From the NCBI GenBank assembly GCA_020846005.1, contig JADLEQ010000034.1:1-64000 (forward strand): a stretch of 64,000 nucleotides of DNA, in the 5' to 3' direction. A program made the position numbers and the translations under genes. Below, in pieces: positions 17,779 through 26,355 of this stretch. The notes beneath the pieces are model-generated. The model was not told the DNA's origin, searched no databases, and worked only from the letters and a program-made list of their open reading frames with translations. Within the stretch, counting starts at the first letter, position 1. Every line of letters begins with the position of its first letter. The stretch is from Polyangiaceae bacterium (lineage in GTDB: Bacteria; Myxococcota_A; Polyangia; Polyangiales; Polyangiaceae).

Positions 17779-19095
17779 ATGCTCGCGCGTTTCCGGCAGG
17801 ACGGCCCCGCCCGGCGCGTGGCGCTCGCGCTCGGCGTCTACGCCGTCGCGACCGCCGTGTATTTCGCGTGCGCGGCCCGCCCCACGCTCACGCAGCACAC
17901 GCAGTGGAACCACTTCTCGCTGCTCGCGAGCTCGTGGCTCTCGGGGCGCCTGGATCTCGGGGGCCCGCCCCCGGCCTACGCCGGCAACAACGACTTCGCC
18001 CTGTACGACGGCAAGCACTTCGTGGTGTTCCCGCCGTTCCCGGCCGTCCTGCTGCTACCGGTCGTGAAGCTGGCGGGCTCACCGACGGCGGTGCAGGACG
18101 GCCAGTTCTTCCTGTGGCTCGCCGGTGTGGGGCCGGCGGCGCTGTTCCTCGCCCTGGAGAAGCTCAGGATCCGAGGCCACTCCACGCGGTCGACCCCCAC
18201 GAACTTGGCGCTGGCCGGCGCCTTCGCCTTCGGCACCGTGTACTTCTTCACCGCGGAGCAGGGCACCGTCTGGTACGCCGCCCACGTCGTCGGCGTCGCG
18301 CTAGCCGCGCTGCACGTCCTCTTCGCGCTCGACGCGGAGCGCCCGTGGCTTGCCGGGCTCACGCTCGGGCTCGGCGCGCTGACGCGCGCGCCGCTCGTCT
18401 TCCTGGCGCCGCTCTTTCTCTTCGAGGTGGTGCGGACGAGCGTCTGGCCGGGAGCGGGGCCGTGGCCGGCGCGGGTGGCGTGGCGCCGCCTGCTCGCGCG
18501 GAGCGCGGCGTTCGCCGCGCCGATCGTGCTGCTGTTGGCCGCGGCCGCGTGGCACAACCAGGCGCGGTTCGGCTCGCCGCTCGAGGACGGCTACCGCTAC
18601 CTCACCGTGGCCTGGCAGGGGCGGATGCAGCGGTGGGGGCTCTTCCATTATCGGTACCTGGGCCGCAACCTGGCGGTCGTCCTCACGGGGCTCCCGTTCT
18701 GGAACGGGCGCGACGCGTCGCCCCCCCTCCAGGTCAACGCGCACGGGCTCGCCCTCTGGGTCACGACGCCCGCCTACCTCTGGCTGCTCTGGCCGCGCGT
18801 GAAGCGCGGACCGTACCCGGGGCTCGTCGCGGCCGCGCTCGCCGTCGCCCTGCCGACGCTGCTCTACCAGAACACCGGCTGGACACAGTTCGGCTACCGG
18901 TTCAGCAACGACTACGCGCCGCTGCTCTTCGCCCTGCTCGCGGTCGGCGGGCGCCCCTTCCGGGCGGGGTTCTGGGCCCTCGCGGGGCTCGCCGTCCTCG
19001 TGAACGCATGGGGCGCGAACACCTTCAATCGGGCCCCGTACGCGCGCTGGTACTTCCAGGACAACACGCAGCGCGTCCTCCACCAGCCCGATTGA
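17779..19095 (+). CDS. Polytopic membrane protein, GT-C glycosyltransferase-like
   Basis: 438 residues, about 9-10 predicted membrane segments (for example VALALGVYAVATAVYFACAA, AAPIVLLLAAAAW, GLVAAALAVALPTLLY). A soluble loop after the first segment contains NNDFALYDGKHFVVFPPFPA, and the C-terminal end has FGYRFSNDYAPLLFALLAVGG. The layout (luminal/periplasmic loop after helix 1, multiple helices, 'pass for growth of sugar on lipid carrier') resembles lipid-linked sugar transferases of the GT39/ArnT type, but the typical DE/DD motif in the first loop is not clear. It is divergent from the yceD operon. Function inferred only. Confidence 0.7.
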   Translation: MLARFRQDGPARRVALALGVYAVATAVYFACAARPTLTQHTQWNHFSLLASSWLSGRLDLGGPPPAYAGNNDFALYDGKHFVVFPPFPAVLLLPVVKLAGSPTAVQDGQFFLWLAGVGPAALFLALEKLRIRGHSTRSTPTNLALAGAFAFGTVYFFTAEQGTVWYAAHVVGVALAALHVLFALDAERPWLAGLTLGLGALTRAPLVFLAPLFLFEVVRTSVWPGAGPWPARVAWRRLLARSAAFAAPIVLLLAAAAWHNQARFGSPLEDGYRYLTVAWQGRMQRWGLFHYRYLGRNLAVVLTGLPFWNGRDASPPLQVNAHGLALWVTTPAYLWLLWPRVKRGPYPGLVAAALAVALPTLLYQNTGWTQFGYRFSNDYAPLLFALLAVGGRPFRAGFWALAGLAVLVNAWGANTFNRAPYARWYFQDNTQRVLHQPD

Positions 19096-19172
19096 GACGC
19101 GCCCGGCGGGGAGCGGCCGGTCCGCCCTCCGGCGACGTTGAACGTGCGCACCTTCGCGCGTAGGTTTCGCCC

Positions 19173-21152
19173 ATGCCCGCCGACGCCCGCGTCTCGTTCC
19201 CCGGCCGCATCCTCTACCTCACCGAGGACCCGGAGGCGCTGCGCGCGCAGCTGCGAGACGGCGCGCGGCTCGCCCGCGCGAACGCCGGGAAGCTGATCGA
19301 CAACATCTCGACCGACGAGCTCACCCCGGGCTGGGTCTGTTACTACTACGACGAGACGCTCGCGCGATACTGCCTCGTCGGCCTGCGCGGCGGCGTCGTC
19401 GAGAAGGACTCGATCCGCTCCGGTGGGTTCTCGGTGATCGTGAGCGGGAAGAGCAAGGGGTGCGGATCGTCCCGGGAGACGGCTCCCTACTCCGAGCTCG
19501 CCGCCGGCATCCGCCTGGTCGTCGCCGAGTCGATCGAGAAGATCTACGGGCAGAACGCGCAGAACATCGGGCTGCTCACGACCACCGACGCCTCCGTGCT
19601 CGAGCGGATCGAGCGGGGCGAGTCGATCCCGATGAGCGAGTTCGTCCAAGGCCTCGACCCGATCAGCCGGCAGGTCGTCGAGCACGGGGGCCTGTTCGCG
19701 TACAACCGGCGCCGCATGGCGGGCGAGGTCGCGCCGCCCCCGCTCGCGACGCCGAGCCGACCGATGACGATCGCCGAGAAGATCCTGGCGGCGCACGCGG
19801 TCACGGACGCCCGCACGGGGGCGCTCGGCGTCGCCGCGGTCGCGCCGGGGGACGCGCTGTTCGTGCGCACTGACGTGCGCTTCAGCCACGAGTACGTGAC
19901 CCCGATGGCCGACGCGCTCTTCCGCGCGGGCTTCGGCGCAGACGCGCGGGTGAGCGAGCCCGAAGGCGTGTTCGCGTTCCGCGACCACCTCACCTTCCTC
20001 GATCGCGTGATGCCCGAGCAGCACAAGGCGATGGGGCTCGCCGAGCAGGCCGCCTCGCTCGCGACGGTGCAGGAGAGCTTCAGCAAGCGCCACGGCATCC
20101 GCCTCTGGGGCGAGGTGGTGCGCGACGGCGGCACCGTGGGCAGCGAGGCGATCTGCCACAACAAGGTGATCGAGGAGATCGCCCTGCCCGGGCAGGTGGT
20201 CGCCGGCACCGACTCGCACACCTGCATGGCGGGCGCGCTCGGGTGCTTCGCGTTCGGCGTCGGCTCGACCGACATGGCGAACGCCTGGTTCACGCGCGAC
20301 GTGCGCGTGCGGGTGCCCGAGAGCGTCCTCTTCCGGCTGCACGGGCGCCCGCGGAGCGGCGTGTGCGCCAAGGACGTGATGCTGCACATCCTGTCGCTCG
20401 AGCACTTCAAGTCGGGTCGCGGAATCGGTCAGGTGCTGGAGATCGCGGGCGAGGGCGTGCGCTCGATGCCGCTCGACGAGCGCGCCACGCTGACGAACAT
20501 GGCCGTGGAGGCGGGGAGCTTCACCGGCGTGATCGAGGCCGACGACGTGGTGCTCGACTACCTGGCGCAGATGCGCGGGCTCGATCGCGCGGCGTTGCGG
20601 CAGCGCATCGTCCGCGCCGATCCAGGGGCGACCTACGCGGCGACGTTCGACATCGATCTCGCCGCGATCCCGGTGATGGTCGCGACGCCGGGGGATCCCC
20701 GCAACGGCGTGCCGCTCGAGCGCCTGCTGGCGGAGCGCGGCGAGATCCGGGTGGACATCGCGTACGGCGGCTCGTGCACCGGGGGCAAGAAGGCCGACAT
20801 GGACATGTACGCCGAGGTCCTGGCCCGCGCCGTGGCGGAGGGGCGGCGCGTCGCCGAGGGGACACGCCTCTACCTCCAGTTCGGGTCGCAGCACATCCGA
20901 CAGTACGCGGAGGAGCGCGGCTACGTCGACGTGTTCCACCGCGCGGGCGCCGAGCTCGTCGACCCGTCGTGCGGCGCCTGCATCCGCGCGGGGCCCGGGG
21001 TCTCCTTCCGCGCCGACGAGGTGACCGTGAGCGCCATCAACCGCAACTTCCCCGGTCGCAGCGGGCCCGGGCAGGTGTACCTCGCGAGCCCGCTCGTCGT
21101 GGCCGCCAGCGCGCTCGAGGGCAAGCTCGCGGCCCCCGCCCGGTCGGGATGA
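19173..21152 (+). CDS. Aconitase-family hydratase with swapped domain order (LeuD-like then LeuC-like)
   Basis: 659 residues. The swivel (LeuD-like) domain comes first: GKSKGCGSSRETAPYSELAA near residues 91-110. After a linker (about 185-205, PLATPSRPMTIAEKIL) follows the three-domain [4Fe-4S] part: GTDSHTCMAGALGCFAFGVG, GGSCTGGKKADMDMY, and DPSCGACIRAGPG, which together supply the three cluster Cys. The enzyme should dehydrate/hydrate a di- or tricarboxylic acid (aconitase, isopropylmalate or homoaconitase-like); the substrate is not readable. Ordinary aconitase A has the swivel domain last, and LeuC/LeuD are separate. The downstream FKBP gene overlaps by 4 bases. No leu or lys genes are adjacent. 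Confidence 0.88.
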   Translation: MPADARVSFPGRILYLTEDPEALRAQLRDGARLARANAGKLIDNISTDELTPGWVCYYYDETLARYCLVGLRGGVVEKDSIRSGGFSVIVSGKSKGCGSSRETAPYSELAAGIRLVVAESIEKIYGQNAQNIGLLTTTDASVLERIERGESIPMSEFVQGLDPISRQVVEHGGLFAYNRRRMAGEVAPPPLATPSRPMTIAEKILAAHAVTDARTGALGVAAVAPGDALFVRTDVRFSHEYVTPMADALFRAGFGADARVSEPEGVFAFRDHLTFLDRVMPEQHKAMGLAEQAASLATVQESFSKRHGIRLWGEVVRDGGTVGSEAICHNKVIEEIALPGQVVAGTDSHTCMAGALGCFAFGVGSTDMANAWFTRDVRVRVPESVLFRLHGRPRSGVCAKDVMLHILSLEHFKSGRGIGQVLEIAGEGVRSMPLDERATLTNMAVEAGSFTGVIEADDVVLDYLAQMRGLDRAALRQRIVRADPGATYAATFDIDLAAIPVMVATPGDPRNGVPLERLLAERGEIRVDIAYGGSCTGGKKADMDMYAEVLARAVAEGRRVAEGTRLYLQFGSQHIRQYAEERGYVDVFHRAGAELVDPSCGACIRAGPGVSFRADEVTVSAINRNFPGRSGPGQVYLASPLVVAASALEGKLAAPARSG

Positions 21153-21820
21153 GCGCGAACGCTGCGCCGCCCGGGGCCTCCGCGGGCGCGCCGGGGCCGC
21201 CGGCCGCCCTGACCGCGCTGCCGGTCGGGCCCGGCGTCGTCGTGCGCGTGCGCTACCGCGCCACGGACGCCGAGGGGGAGCCGATCCTCGGCGACGCGGA
21301 AGAGCTCGACGCGGTCGTCGGCTACGGGCAGCTGCTCCCCGCCATCGAGCGCGCGCTGGACGCGAAGGCTGCGGGTGATCGCGTCGAGCTGACGCTCACG
21401 CCGGCGGACGCCTTCGGCGAGCGGGACGAGGGCGCCGTGCTCGAGCTCGAGCGCGACGAACTCCCGGCCGACGCGTGCCCCGGCGACCGGTACGAGGTCG
21501 AGGCCGGGGACGGCACGCGCCACGTGCTGCAGGTGCTCGAGGTGGCGGACGACCACGCGATCGTCGATCTGAACCACCCCCTCGCGGGCCAGGAGGTGAC
21601 CTTCCGCCTGGAGCTGCTCGCCGTCCGGGCGGCGACCGCCGCCGAGCTGGCCGCGGCGGAGGCGCGCCTCGAGGCCGGCCCGGCGGGCGCTGGGAGCGAC
21701 GATTCTGGCCTGATCCCCGCCGAGCGCTTGCTCCGCCCCGGGGGCCGGCGCTACGAGAGCGCTCCCCCTGCCGGGCGGCGTGGCGCGAGCGCCGGTCGCC
21801 CACGTCGGAGACGACCATGA
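21149..21820 (+). CDS. FKBP-type peptidyl-prolyl isomerase, SlyD-like
   Basis: 223 residues. The SlyD pattern is clear: VRVRYRATDAEGEPIL, then VVGYGQLLPAIERALDAKAAGDRVELTLTPADAFGERDE, an inserted-flap (IF) chaperone region (about 85-135), and VDLNHPLAGQEVTFRLELLAV. It has an Ala/Pro-rich N-terminal leader and a basic C-terminal tail without the His-rich metal-binding tail of E. coli SlyD. It probably acts in the cytosol as isomerase/chaperone. Both ends overlap neighbours by 4 bases (ATGA), so it is translationally coupled to the aconitase-like gene and to the 75-residue gene after it. Confidence 0.9.
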   Translation: MSANAAPPGASAGAPGPPAALTALPVGPGVVVRVRYRATDAEGEPILGDAEELDAVVGYGQLLPAIERALDAKAAGDRVELTLTPADAFGERDEGAVLELERDELPADACPGDRYEVEAGDGTRHVLQVLEVADDHAIVDLNHPLAGQEVTFRLELLAVRAATAAELAAAEARLEAGPAGAGSDDSGLIPAERLLRPGGRRYESAPPAGRRGASAGRPRRRRP

Positions 21821-22044
21821 GCGACCTGTTCAAGTACGATGTCCGCGTCCGCGGGCGCATGATCGAGAAGGGCCTCGTCACGGAGGCCGAGATCGCGGAG
21901 CGCGTCGGGAAGCTCGCGGACGTCGCGGCGCACGCGGTGCCGATCGAGCTCCCGCAGCCGGCGATCGGCGGGGGCGCGCCCACGACGCTCGCACCGGCTT
22001 CCGACACGCGTCCGGCGAACGACGACGAGGACGAAGTGTCGTGA
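21817..22044 (+). CDS. Small acidic-tailed protein of unknown function
   Basis: 75 residues (MSDLFKYDVRVRGRMIEKG), ending in a cluster DDEDEVS. The first 40 residues look like a compact helical domain (GLVTEAEIAERVGKLADVAAHAV). The position, locked between SlyD-like and DUF1844 genes by ATGA and GTGA overlaps, supports it as real. No function assigned. Confidence 0.7.
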   Translation: MSDLFKYDVRVRGRMIEKGLVTEAEIAERVGKLADVAAHAVPIELPQPAIGGGAPTTLAPASDTRPANDDEDEVS

Positions 22045-22391
22045 CGACGCCGCGCGAGCCGCCGACACCCTCAGCGGTCCGTGCCAGCGAGGCCGCGTTC
22101 GACGAGGCGGCCGGGTCCACTCCCGAGGAGATGCCGCCGGCGACGTTCGAGCAGTTCGTGTTGTCCCTCGCGCACTCGGCGTGGGTGCACCTCGGCGACG
22201 CGCCGGATCCCGCCAGCGGGAACCGCGAGGTGCACGTGCCGCTGGCGCGCCACACGATCGATCTCCTGTCGCTGCTGCAGGACCGCACGCGCGGCAACCT
22301 CTCCGGGCAGGAGGAGCGGCTCCTCGACCAGGCGCTCTACGATCTCCGGCTCCGCTTCGTCGAGGTCGCGCGTGGGCAGACGAGCGGCTGA
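22041..22391 (+). CDS. DUF1844 domain protein
   Basis: 116 residues from GTG 22041, overlapping the previous stop (GTGA). The last 75 residues match the DUF1844 pattern: FEQFVLSLAHSAWVHLGD, then HTIDLLSLLQDRTRGNLSGQ and EERLLDQALYDLRLRFVEV. The family is small, helical and of unknown function, widespread in deltaproteobacteria and acidobacteria. Confidence 0.85.
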   Translation: MTTPREPPTPSAVRASEAAFDEAAGSTPEEMPPATFEQFVLSLAHSAWVHLGDAPDPASGNREVHVPLARHTIDLLSLLQDRTRGNLSGQEERLLDQALYDLRLRFVEVARGQTSG

Positions 22392-23586
22392 CGCTGCGCG
22401 CGCAGGGTCACGTCGGCGTCACCGCGCGTGGGTGACCGCCGCGCTGGCGCCAGCGCTCCTCGTCGGGTGCGATCAGCGGGCTCCCGGGCTCGGCCCGGCG
22501 CCGTCGGGCTCGGTGGGGCCGGCGCCGCTGGCGTCCGTCGCTGAGCCCTCGCCGACGGCGCCACCCGCGGCGTCGCCCACGCCCGTCGTCAGCGCGGAGC
22601 CGCCGGTGCCGGGCGCTCCGCCCACGTTCGCGGATCTCGCGGCGCGGGTCGACAGCGCGGTCGTCTACGTGGAGACGATGCAGGAGCAGACCGGCGTGAC
22701 CGGCCGCCGCCGGGTCGTGGGAGGCGGGGTGGGCAGCGGCTTCGTCTACGACCCGGCCGGCTACGTGCTCACCAACCACCACGTGATCGCCGACGCGACC
22801 TCGATCACCTTGAAGTTCCGGGACGGCCGGGAGATCCCGGCCCAGGTCGTCGGGCGCGATCCACCTACGGACGTCGCCGTCCTCCGCGTCGAGGCGACCG
22901 GGCTCGCGCACGTCCCGCTCGGGGACTCGGACGCCGCGAGGGTCGGCGACTGGGTCGTCGCCATCGGCAACCCGTTCGGTCTCGCCCACACCGTGTCGGC
23001 GGGGATCATCTCCGCGAAGGGGCGCACCGGCTCCGATGTGGTCGGGCTCGGCGATCCTTCCGGCTATTACAGCTTCCTTCAGACCGACGCGGGCATCAAC
23101 CCGGGCAACTCCGGCGGCCCGCTCATCGACCTGCAGGGGCGGGTGGTGGGCATCAACACCGCGATCCGCGCCCGCGCCAACAGCATCGGCTTCGCCATCC
23201 CGGTGAACATGATCAAGGAGCTGCTCCCGCACCTGCTGCGGGACGGCAAGGTCCGGCGGAGCGCCATCGGGATCAGCGTGTCGAGCATCCTGCCCGCGGA
23301 CGCGTCGCGCCTCGGCCTGGCAGGCACGAACGGCGCGCTGGTGCAGCGGGTGCTGCCGGGGGGCGCGGGGGATCGGGCCGGCCTCCAGATCGACGACGTC
23401 ATCGTCGCGATCGACGGCGCAGAGATCGCGCGTCACGAGAAGCTCCGCTGGGTGACCAGCCTGGCCGGGGTGGGGCGGCGGGTGACGCTTCGCGTCATTC
23501 GAGGCGGTCGCACCCTCGACCTGGCTGTCACTCTGGGCGAGCTCCCGGAGCAGCCGGCGATCCCCCAGGGGGAAGAGGAACCCTGA
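22372..23586 (+). CDS. HtrA/Deg-type serine protease, predicted lipoprotein
   Basis: 404 residues from GTG 22372, giving a basic leader and lipobox LLVGC (Cys33). The alternative GTG 22432 would leave too short a signal peptide. After a Pro/Ser/Ala spacer (34-85) the trypsin-like domain shows His137 (LTNHHVIAD), Asp167 (PPTDVAVLRV) and Ser247 (NPGNSGGPL). One PDZ domain follows (about 300-390; GALVQRVLPGGAGDRAGLQIDDVIVAIDG). It is expected to be anchored in the envelope, facing the periplasm, and to degrade misfolded proteins. It overlaps the DUF1844 gene by 20 bases, and the next gene encodes an ECF sigma factor, a plausible envelope-stress link. Confidence 0.93.
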   Translation: MGRRAADAARAGSRRRHRAWVTAALAPALLVGCDQRAPGLGPAPSGSVGPAPLASVAEPSPTAPPAASPTPVVSAEPPVPGAPPTFADLAARVDSAVVYVETMQEQTGVTGRRRVVGGGVGSGFVYDPAGYVLTNHHVIADATSITLKFRDGREIPAQVVGRDPPTDVAVLRVEATGLAHVPLGDSDAARVGDWVVAIGNPFGLAHTVSAGIISAKGRTGSDVVGLGDPSGYYSFLQTDAGINPGNSGGPLIDLQGRVVGINTAIRARANSIGFAIPVNMIKELLPHLLRDGKVRRSAIGISVSSILPADASRLGLAGTNGALVQRVLPGGAGDRAGLQIDDVIVAIDGAEIARHEKLRWVTSLAGVGRRVTLRVIRGGRTLDLAVTLGELPEQPAIPQGEEEP

Positions 23587-23700
23587 CGAGCGGCCCCGCG
23601 GCGGGGAGCCCAGCGGGTCGGGCGCCGTACCAGGGGAGTGCCCGCTCGAGTCCGACGCCCGCTCCCCTCTCCCCGCCCCCCTGATCTCGAAGTCACGGGG

Positions 23701-24399
23701 GTGAATAGCGCCGTTCGCGGCGCGTCCAACCGGGAGAGCGCCCGTGCGGATGCCGATCGAGATCGATGCCTCGTCGAGCGCGCCCAGCGCGGAGACGACC
23801 TCGCCTTCCGCGAGCTGGTGGAGCGGCACCAGCGACGCGCCTTCGTGGTCGCCGTCACGCTCGTCCGTGACGAGCACGACGCGCGGGAGATCGTGCAGGA
23901 GGCCTTCCTGCGAGCCCACCGGAACCTCGCCGCGTTCGGTGGGACCTCGGCGTTCTTCACGTGGCTCTACCGCATCGTCCACAACCTCTCGATCGACTTC
24001 GTCCGGCGCCCGAGCCGCCGGGAGTCCACCCAAGAGCCCCGCCCCGACGCCTCCGAGGACGACATCCCGCTCCTCGGGCGGGTCGACGGCGCCGACCCGG
24101 CCGCGTCGGTCCGCCGCGCGGAGATCGCGCGTTGCGTCGGCGCCGCGCTCGACGCGCTCCCCCCGTACCACCGCGGGGTCATCGTGATGCGCGAGCTCGA
24201 GGGGCTCAGCTACGAGGAGATGGCGCGCGCCATGGGCGTGTCGAAGGGCACGATCATGAGCCGGCTGTTCCACGCTCGACAGAAGCTCCAGCGCGCGCTC
24301 CGAGACTGCTACGAGGAGCAGGTCGGCCCGGCGCCCGGCCGCCCGGTCGCGACGGCCGAGGCGAGCGCCGGGCCCAGCGAGCGCGGGAGGCCGACGTGA
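23701..24399 (+). CDS. ECF-type RNA polymerase sigma factor
   Basis: 232 residues. Region 2 (about 25-95) contains AQRGDDLAFRELVERHQRRAF, DAREIVQEAFLRAHRNL and FFTWLYRIVHNLSIDFVRR. Region 4 (about 150-205) contains LPPYHRGVIVMRELEGLSYEEMARAMGVSKGTIMSRLFHAR. There is no region 3, as in RpoE-type sigma factors. GTG 23701 is preferred over GTG 23638, whose extension is Pro-rich. It overlaps the anti-sigma gene by 4 bases (GTGA). It presumably drives envelope-related genes in response to the anti-sigma factor. Confidence 0.93.
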   Translation: MNSAVRGASNRESARADADRDRCLVERAQRGDDLAFRELVERHQRRAFVVAVTLVRDEHDAREIVQEAFLRAHRNLAAFGGTSAFFTWLYRIVHNLSIDFVRRPSRRESTQEPRPDASEDDIPLLGRVDGADPAASVRRAEIARCVGAALDALPPYHRGVIVMRELEGLSYEEMARAMGVSKGTIMSRLFHARQKLQRALRDCYEEQVGPAPGRPVATAEASAGPSERGRPT

Positions 24400-25016
24400 C
24401 GCCGCTCGATCAGGAGCGCCTGATGGCCTACGTCGACGGCGAGCTGTCGGTCGGCGAGGTCCACGCGGTGGAGGCGTGGGTCGCACGCGATCCCGCCGCT
24501 CGGGAGTACGTCGCCACGCTCCGCGAGGTGGACGCGGCGATCGAGGTCCTGGTGCAGCGCCACCTCGACGCCGCACCGGACTTGGGCGCGTCGATCCTGG
24601 CGCACATCACGCGAGAGCGACTGGCGCTCGCGCCGCTGCCCGTCGACGGCGCGCCAGCGAACGACGTGGAGCCGCCCGTCCCGGCCCGGCTCCCCGCCCC
24701 GCGCGCGTGGTCGGCGATCGTCGCCGCCGCCGTCGCCGCCGCGGCGGCCTTCATGGTCGGGCGCGGCCACGCGCCGCCGCCGGTGGAGCGCCCGGCGGTC
24801 GCGGCGGTGGCGCCGGGAGCGGCGGCCGCGATCCCCGGCGAGCCGCCCGCCGCTGCCGCTGGCGAGCTCGAGGAGCCGGAGGCCGCGGCGTCCATCGAAG
24901 CGGTGGATTTCGGCGATCGCGCGGGCGCGATCTTCGTGCTGGAGGGGGCCGAGTCGACCCCGGTCGTCTGGCTCGACGACGAACCGCCGCCGCGCGCTAG
25001 AATCCGCGAGCTATGA
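24396..25016 (+). CDS. Membrane-bound anti-sigma factor
   Basis: 206 residues from GTG 24396. The N-terminal 60 residues (VTPLDQERLMAYVDGELS, AVEAWVARDPAAREYV) are of the cytosolic anti-sigma type but without the zinc-binding HxxxCxxC. A single membrane helix (about 107-123, AIVAAAVAAAAAFMVG) follows, then a Pro/Ala/Glu-rich periplasmic part ending in DDEPPPRARIREL. Coupled by overlap to both the sigma gene and the secreted protein after it. Confidence 0.85.
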   Translation: MTPLDQERLMAYVDGELSVGEVHAVEAWVARDPAAREYVATLREVDAAIEVLVQRHLDAAPDLGASILAHITRERLALAPLPVDGAPANDVEPPVPARLPAPRAWSAIVAAAVAAAAAFMVGRGHAPPPVERPAVAAVAPGAAAAIPGEPPAAAAGELEEPEAAASIEAVDFGDRAGAIFVLEGAESTPVVWLDDEPPPRARIREL

Positions 25017-25501
25017 CTCGACGCTCCGTCGTGCTCGGGCTGGCGCTGGCGCTCGCGGCTGCGTCCGTGCCCGCCCACGCCGCCGGCCGGGGCCGGCGGG
25101 CCGACACCGACGCGGGGCGGGAGTACTTCGTCGAGGTGCTCGTGCTGCACGCGACGAACTCGGGCAAGGGCATCGACGAGCGGATCGGCGATCTGCCCGA
25201 ACTGAGGAAGCCGCCGTTCTCCTCGTACGACTCCTACGAGCTCCTGCAGGCCGAGCGACTCCCGCTCGTCGTCGGGGAGCCTCGGGAGCTCCGCCTCCCG
25301 AACGATCGCGTCCTGCGCACGTCCCTCGTCGCCGTCCTCCCCCGAGAGACGCTGCGCATCGCCGCGAGCATCAACCAACCGAAGGGCAAGACCTTCCTCC
25401 CGTTGCTCGAGGTGAAGGCGAAGGTCGGGCAGCGCTTCATCGTGGCCGGCCAGAAGTACCGCGCCGGCATCCTCGTCCTCGTGTTCCGCGTCACCCGCTG
25501 A
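25013..25501 (+). CDS. Small secreted protein of the sigma/anti-sigma operon
   Basis: 162 residues. Signal peptide MTRRSVVLGLALALAAASVPAHAAG, cleaved near residue 24. The mature part is a beta-rich domain (YFVEVLVLHATNSGKG, ERLPLVVGEPRELRLPN, RFIVAGQKYRAGILVLVFRV) with no Cys. The ATGA overlap with the anti-sigma gene suggests stoichiometric expression, so it may be a periplasmic regulator or sensor of that anti-sigma factor. No family recognised. Confidence 0.75.
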   Translation: MTRRSVVLGLALALAAASVPAHAAGRGRRADTDAGREYFVEVLVLHATNSGKGIDERIGDLPELRKPPFSSYDSYELLQAERLPLVVGEPRELRLPNDRVLRTSLVAVLPRETLRIAASINQPKGKTFLPLLEVKAKVGQRFIVAGQKYRAGILVLVFRVTR

Positions 25502-25509
25502 CCCGCGGC

Positions 25510-26355
25510 TCACTGCGCGACGGCGAGGACGAGGGTCACCGTCGTGCCCGCGCCCGCCCGGCTGTCGAGGACGACCGTCCCCCCCGCCTCCGCCACGATG
25601 TCGCGGACCACGACCAGACCCAGCCCGGTACCGCAGCCCGCCGCCTTCGTCGTGAAGAACGGCTCGAACACGCGGGCGAGATCCTCCGGCTCGATACCAC
25701 ACCCGGTGTCCTCCACGGTGATCACTACGTCCTCCGCCTCGGGGCGATGCCGCGCGCGCACGAGCAGCGTCCCCGGACGCCCGACCATGGCGTGCGCCGC
25801 GTTCGTGAAGACGTTGACGAAGACCTGGACGAGGCGCGCCTCCACGCCGCGCACCCTCGGGAGATCCTCTGGCACGTCTCGCACCAACTCCTCGACCACG
25901 CCGGCCGTCTCCGGCGCGCTCAGCCAGAGCGCGCGCGCCACCGCCGCGCCGACGTCGACGCTGCCGACGACGTCGGCCGCTGGGCGCCCGTAGGCGACCA
26001 GCTCGCGCGCGAGCTCGAGGACGCGCCGCGCGGCGTCTTCGATGCGAGCCAGCCGCTCCACGTCCTCCGCCGCGCCTCCGGTCAGCACCGCGCGCCTGCG
26101 CGCCACATCGGCCGACGCCGCGACGGCGGCGAGCGGGCTCGCCATCTCGTGAACGACCCCGAGCGCGAGCTGCCCGAGCGTGGCGAGCTTCTCCGCCTGT
26201 GCGAGCTGCCGCCGGAGCCAACGGACCTCGTCGGCGACCCGCTCCACGTCGACGGACATCGCCAGCCGCTGCTCCGACTCCGGTCCGCGCAGCTCTCGCA
26301 GATCGGAGCCGCGCGTCTGCGGCTCGCCCGACTCGGCGTCGTCGACCGGGCTCAC
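25510..26355 (-). CDS. Histidine kinase (phospho-acceptor plus ATPase domain), no sensor domain
   Basis: 281 residues from GTG 26355. A coiled-coil lead-in (WLRRQLAQAEKLATLGQLA) precedes the H-box (GVVHEMASPLAA, His69) and a complete HATPase domain: N box VNVFTNAAHAMV, G1 VEDTGCGI, F box VFEPFFTTKA, G2 GCGTGLGLVVV. No membrane or PAS/GAF sensor domain. It overlaps by 4 bases the upstream gene, whose product has sensor domains and an H-box but no ATPase; the two probably work together. Confidence 0.93.
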   Translation of the reverse strand: MSPVDDAESGEPQTRGSDLRELRGPESEQRLAMSVDVERVADEVRWLRRQLAQAEKLATLGQLALGVVHEMASPLAAVAASADVARRRAVLTGGAAEDVERLARIEDAARRVLELARELVAYGRPAADVVGSVDVGAAVARALWLSAPETAGVVEELVRDVPEDLPRVRGVEARLVQVFVNVFTNAAHAMVGRPGTLLVRARHRPEAEDVVITVEDTGCGIEPEDLARVFEPFFTTKAAGCGTGLGLVVVRDIVAEAGGTVVLDSRAGAGTTVTLVLAVAQ

